A stretch of 64,000 nt of DNA from Chryseobacterium cucumeris (GTDB lineage: Bacteria; Bacteroidota; Bacteroidia; Flavobacteriales; Weeksellaceae), in assembly GCF_001593385.1 (NCBI RefSeq), contig NZ_LUVZ01000001.1, positions 806,001-870,000 on the forward strand, given 5' to 3'. A model generated the notes under the pieces. The model was not told the DNA's origin and made no database searches. It saw only the letters and a program-made list of their open reading frames with translations. Positions 62,639 through 64,000 of the stretch are shown here, piece by piece (position 1 is the first letter of the stretch; the number at the start of each line of letters is the position of its first letter). The translations under genes and the position numbers were made by a program.

Positions 62639-63073
62639 ATGAGAATAAGTAATGTTAAAAATAATAAAGGTGTTCAGACAGGGCTTTTTATTCCAATTGA
62701 AGAGCTTTCGGAATTAAAGGATAATCTAAAAGAGAATTCCCAAATGAGGTTTTTATTGGAGGATCTTATGGAAAAATGGCAAGAGGAGAATATGGTTATT
62801 AATACTATGATGCCTGAAGGACGGACAATAAGAGAAACACATGATAAAAGCATTAAGACCACAGAGAGTCTTTACCGTGAGGCTTTTGCAAAAGGAGTAT
62901 CGCTGCACTATAAAGATGGCAGATGTGCCGCTGAAAGAGAATTTATCAGTGCCAATCCTGATGGCTCAGAAGATCTTGTGGCTTTTGATGCTGATAACAG
63001 AAAGTATTTCTTTATAAAGCAGCTTTTGCCAGCTGGAAAAGGACGTTGGGCTTATGTCAATGATAAAAATTAG
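62639..63073 (+). CDS. Probable antitoxin partner of the zeta toxin
   Basis: A 144-residue protein from ATG 62639; the frame opens at a TTG nine codons earlier. The start MRISNVKNNKGVQTGLFIPI resembles small regulators with a ribbon-like N-terminus. The middle contains a helix (LSELKDNLKENSQMRFLLED). The later part (~70-144) carries KTTESLYREAFAKGVSLHYK and FISANPDGSEDLVAFDADNR. It precedes the zeta-type toxin by 8 nt, the usual antitoxin position. It is not a classical epsilon antitoxin. Function is inferred from position. Confidence 0.65.
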   Translation: MRISNVKNNKGVQTGLFIPIEELSELKDNLKENSQMRFLLEDLMEKWQEENMVINTMMPEGRTIRETHDKSIKTTESLYREAFAKGVSLHYKDGRCAAEREFISANPDGSEDLVAFDADNRKYFFIKQLLPAGKGRWAYVNDKN

Positions 63074-63081
63074 CTTTAATC

Positions 63082-63768
63082 ATGAGCAGGCCACAGTTCT
63101 TTCTTTTGGCAGGTCCTAATGGGGCAGGAAAATCGACCTATAGTGGTGATTTTATTCCTGAAAATGTATTTTATTTCAATGGCGATGAAATCTATGCGGA
63201 ACTTTTGCGCAGATATCCAAATTATGACCGTGAGAAACTTAAAGGAGGTGTACCTTCACGACTGGAAAAAGAAATAGAGACTGCTTTATCTCTGAAGAAG
63301 GGCTTTGCATTTGAAAGTAATTTTTCAACCGATATGGCAGCCCAGGTCGCTAAGATATTCAGGGATGCGGATTATCAGACCAATCTCATCTATTTTGGGC
63401 TTGACAATATTAGTTTGGCAACTTCAAGGGTTATAGACCGTGTCGCCTTGGGCAAACATGATGTAAGTGCCAATGATATAAAATTTAATTATGATGAGGG
63501 CATCATAAGAGTCAATAAACATTTTGACCTCTTTGATATAATTAGATTTGTAGATACTGCAAGTGTAGGCGTGCCTCTTTCAATTGCATTTTATCTGAAC
63601 GATAATGCAAACTGTCAAATAATGAATAAGAACATCCAATGGTTTAATACATATTTTAGTGACAGTCTTAAAAAATATGCCATTGATAGAGCTGAAAAAC
63701 TTACTCAAAGCAAAAAGCAACAAATTCAAATTAAACCTCCTAAAAAAGGACGGGGGTTTCGTCGGTGA
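63082..63768 (+). CDS. Zeta-toxin family kinase
   Basis: A 228-residue P-loop protein. Walker A is AGPNGAGKST (10-19, Lys17), followed by YFNGDEIYAELL with Asp35/Glu36, and FAFESNFST with the substrate-binding acid. RVIDRVALGKHDVS has the Arg residues expected in zeta kinases, and the C-terminus is Lys-rich. Zeta toxins phosphorylate UDP-GlcNAc and block cell-wall synthesis. Some chromosomal relatives are not toxic, so activity is unproven. It forms a module with the gene 8 nt upstream. Confidence 0.82.
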   Translation: MSRPQFFLLAGPNGAGKSTYSGDFIPENVFYFNGDEIYAELLRRYPNYDREKLKGGVPSRLEKEIETALSLKKGFAFESNFSTDMAAQVAKIFRDADYQTNLIYFGLDNISLATSRVIDRVALGKHDVSANDIKFNYDEGIIRVNKHFDLFDIIRFVDTASVGVPLSIAFYLNDNANCQIMNKNIQWFNTYFSDSLKKYAIDRAEKLTQSKKQQIQIKPPKKGRGFRR

Positions 63769-63783
63769 AGTAGTTCATTTTTT

Positions 63784-63995
63784 CTACCATTTTAATCCTT
63801 CATAATTAAAATTATCATCACTAAGTTCAAGATCAGAAATTTCGCAGTCAAGCCTTTTTGCTTCTGTGGTCAGAAACTTCTCATAACCGCTATATTCCTC
63901 AGAGTAATATACTCCACGTTTAAGAGATCAGGAAGTTTTCTAAATGCTTTTTTCCCGCCTCCCAAAAGAAAGAAGTCAAGATTTATACTTCTCAT
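63784..63995 (-). pseudogene. Frameshifted small gene at the window edge
   Basis: ATG 63995 opens MRSINLDFFLLGGGKKAFRK, which stops early after a shift near 63927. The frame continued by one extra A reads LLKRGVYYSEEYSGYEKF, then TEAKRLDCEISDLELSDDNF and YEGLKW to the TAG at 63784. Together this gives about 70 residues of an unrecognised small protein. It is convergent with the zeta gene. The window ends 5 nt upstream of the start, so an upstream extension cannot be excluded. Confidence 0.5.
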
Positions 63996-64000
63996 ATATT

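Noticed and set aside
1..64000. CRISPR arrays, rRNA genes and insertion sequences
   Set aside because: Scanned by eye; no regular spacer-repeat pattern, no rRNA core sequences and no transposase frame or matching terminal repeats seen.

Overview
The window looks like a Chryseobacterium-type member of the Flavobacteriia (Bacteroidota). It is AT-rich, and many genes are preceded by the Bacteroidota -7 box TAnnTTTG rather than a -10 box. It carries a type IX secretion C-terminal sorting domain, a GLPGLI-family protein, a TonB-dependent receptor/DUF4249 pair and secreted proteins with typical Flavobacterial signal peptides. No rRNA, intact tRNA or CRISPR array was seen.

Region 1 (1-31.8 kb) is ordinary chromosomal backbone. 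In order it holds: the end of a TonB receptor with its DUF4249 lipoprotein; a DUF1275 membrane protein; a Crp/Fnr regulator and a VOC protein; an alpha/beta-hydrolase lipoprotein; an ACT-domain protein; an overlapping histidine kinase/response regulator pair; two adjacent flavin amine oxidases; a VWA + MoxR-like AAA pair; an NTF2-like protein; an AraC/GyrI regulator; an agmatine deiminase-like lipoprotein; a class II cyclic-nucleotide phosphodiesterase; a four-gene arsenic operon with two identical operators; an HExxH secreted protein; a decayed hydrolase; an S74 tail-fibre-type protein; a PhzF isomerase; Hsp20; a CPA2 antiporter; a YhhN lysoplasmalogenase + fatty-acid-hydroxylase pair; and a GLPGLI protein with a small Cys-containing secreted peptide.

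At 32.1 kb the minus strand carries only the last ~22 nt of a tRNA-Ser, followed by a good terminator. This is the scar expected where an element integrated into the 3' end of a tRNA gene. Everything to the right looks accessory. Region 2 (32.1-48 kb) has decayed genes, a stockpile of immunity-like genes and a minus-strand operon: a T9SS-sorted protein, an RHS protein without a toxin tip, an RHS protein ending in a GH-E-type nuclease, ankyrin immunity and an Imm33-like gene. A broken RHS-toxin tail lies further downstream. Region 3 (48-54.5 kb) has an XRE regulator, a DUF4274-like protein, a membrane-anchored HNH protein, an AraC-like regulator, a MobV-type relaxase, a candidate small RNA and possible transfer origin, a Toprim primase and a 35-nt near-perfect palindrome.

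Region 4 (54.5-64 kb) looks like a defence island. It holds a frameshifted ApeA-like HEPN protein, a PIN-like nuclease candidate, a large DUF4297-like nuclease/STAND NTPase/TPR protein, a Cys-rich unknown protein and a zeta-toxin module. Several accessory genes are broken by apparent one-base losses in short homopolymers, which may be true decay or sequence errors. The best candidates for an undescribed system are the HEPN + PIN-like pair, the DUF4297-STAND-TPR protein beside the Cys-rich protein, and the membrane HNH gene.
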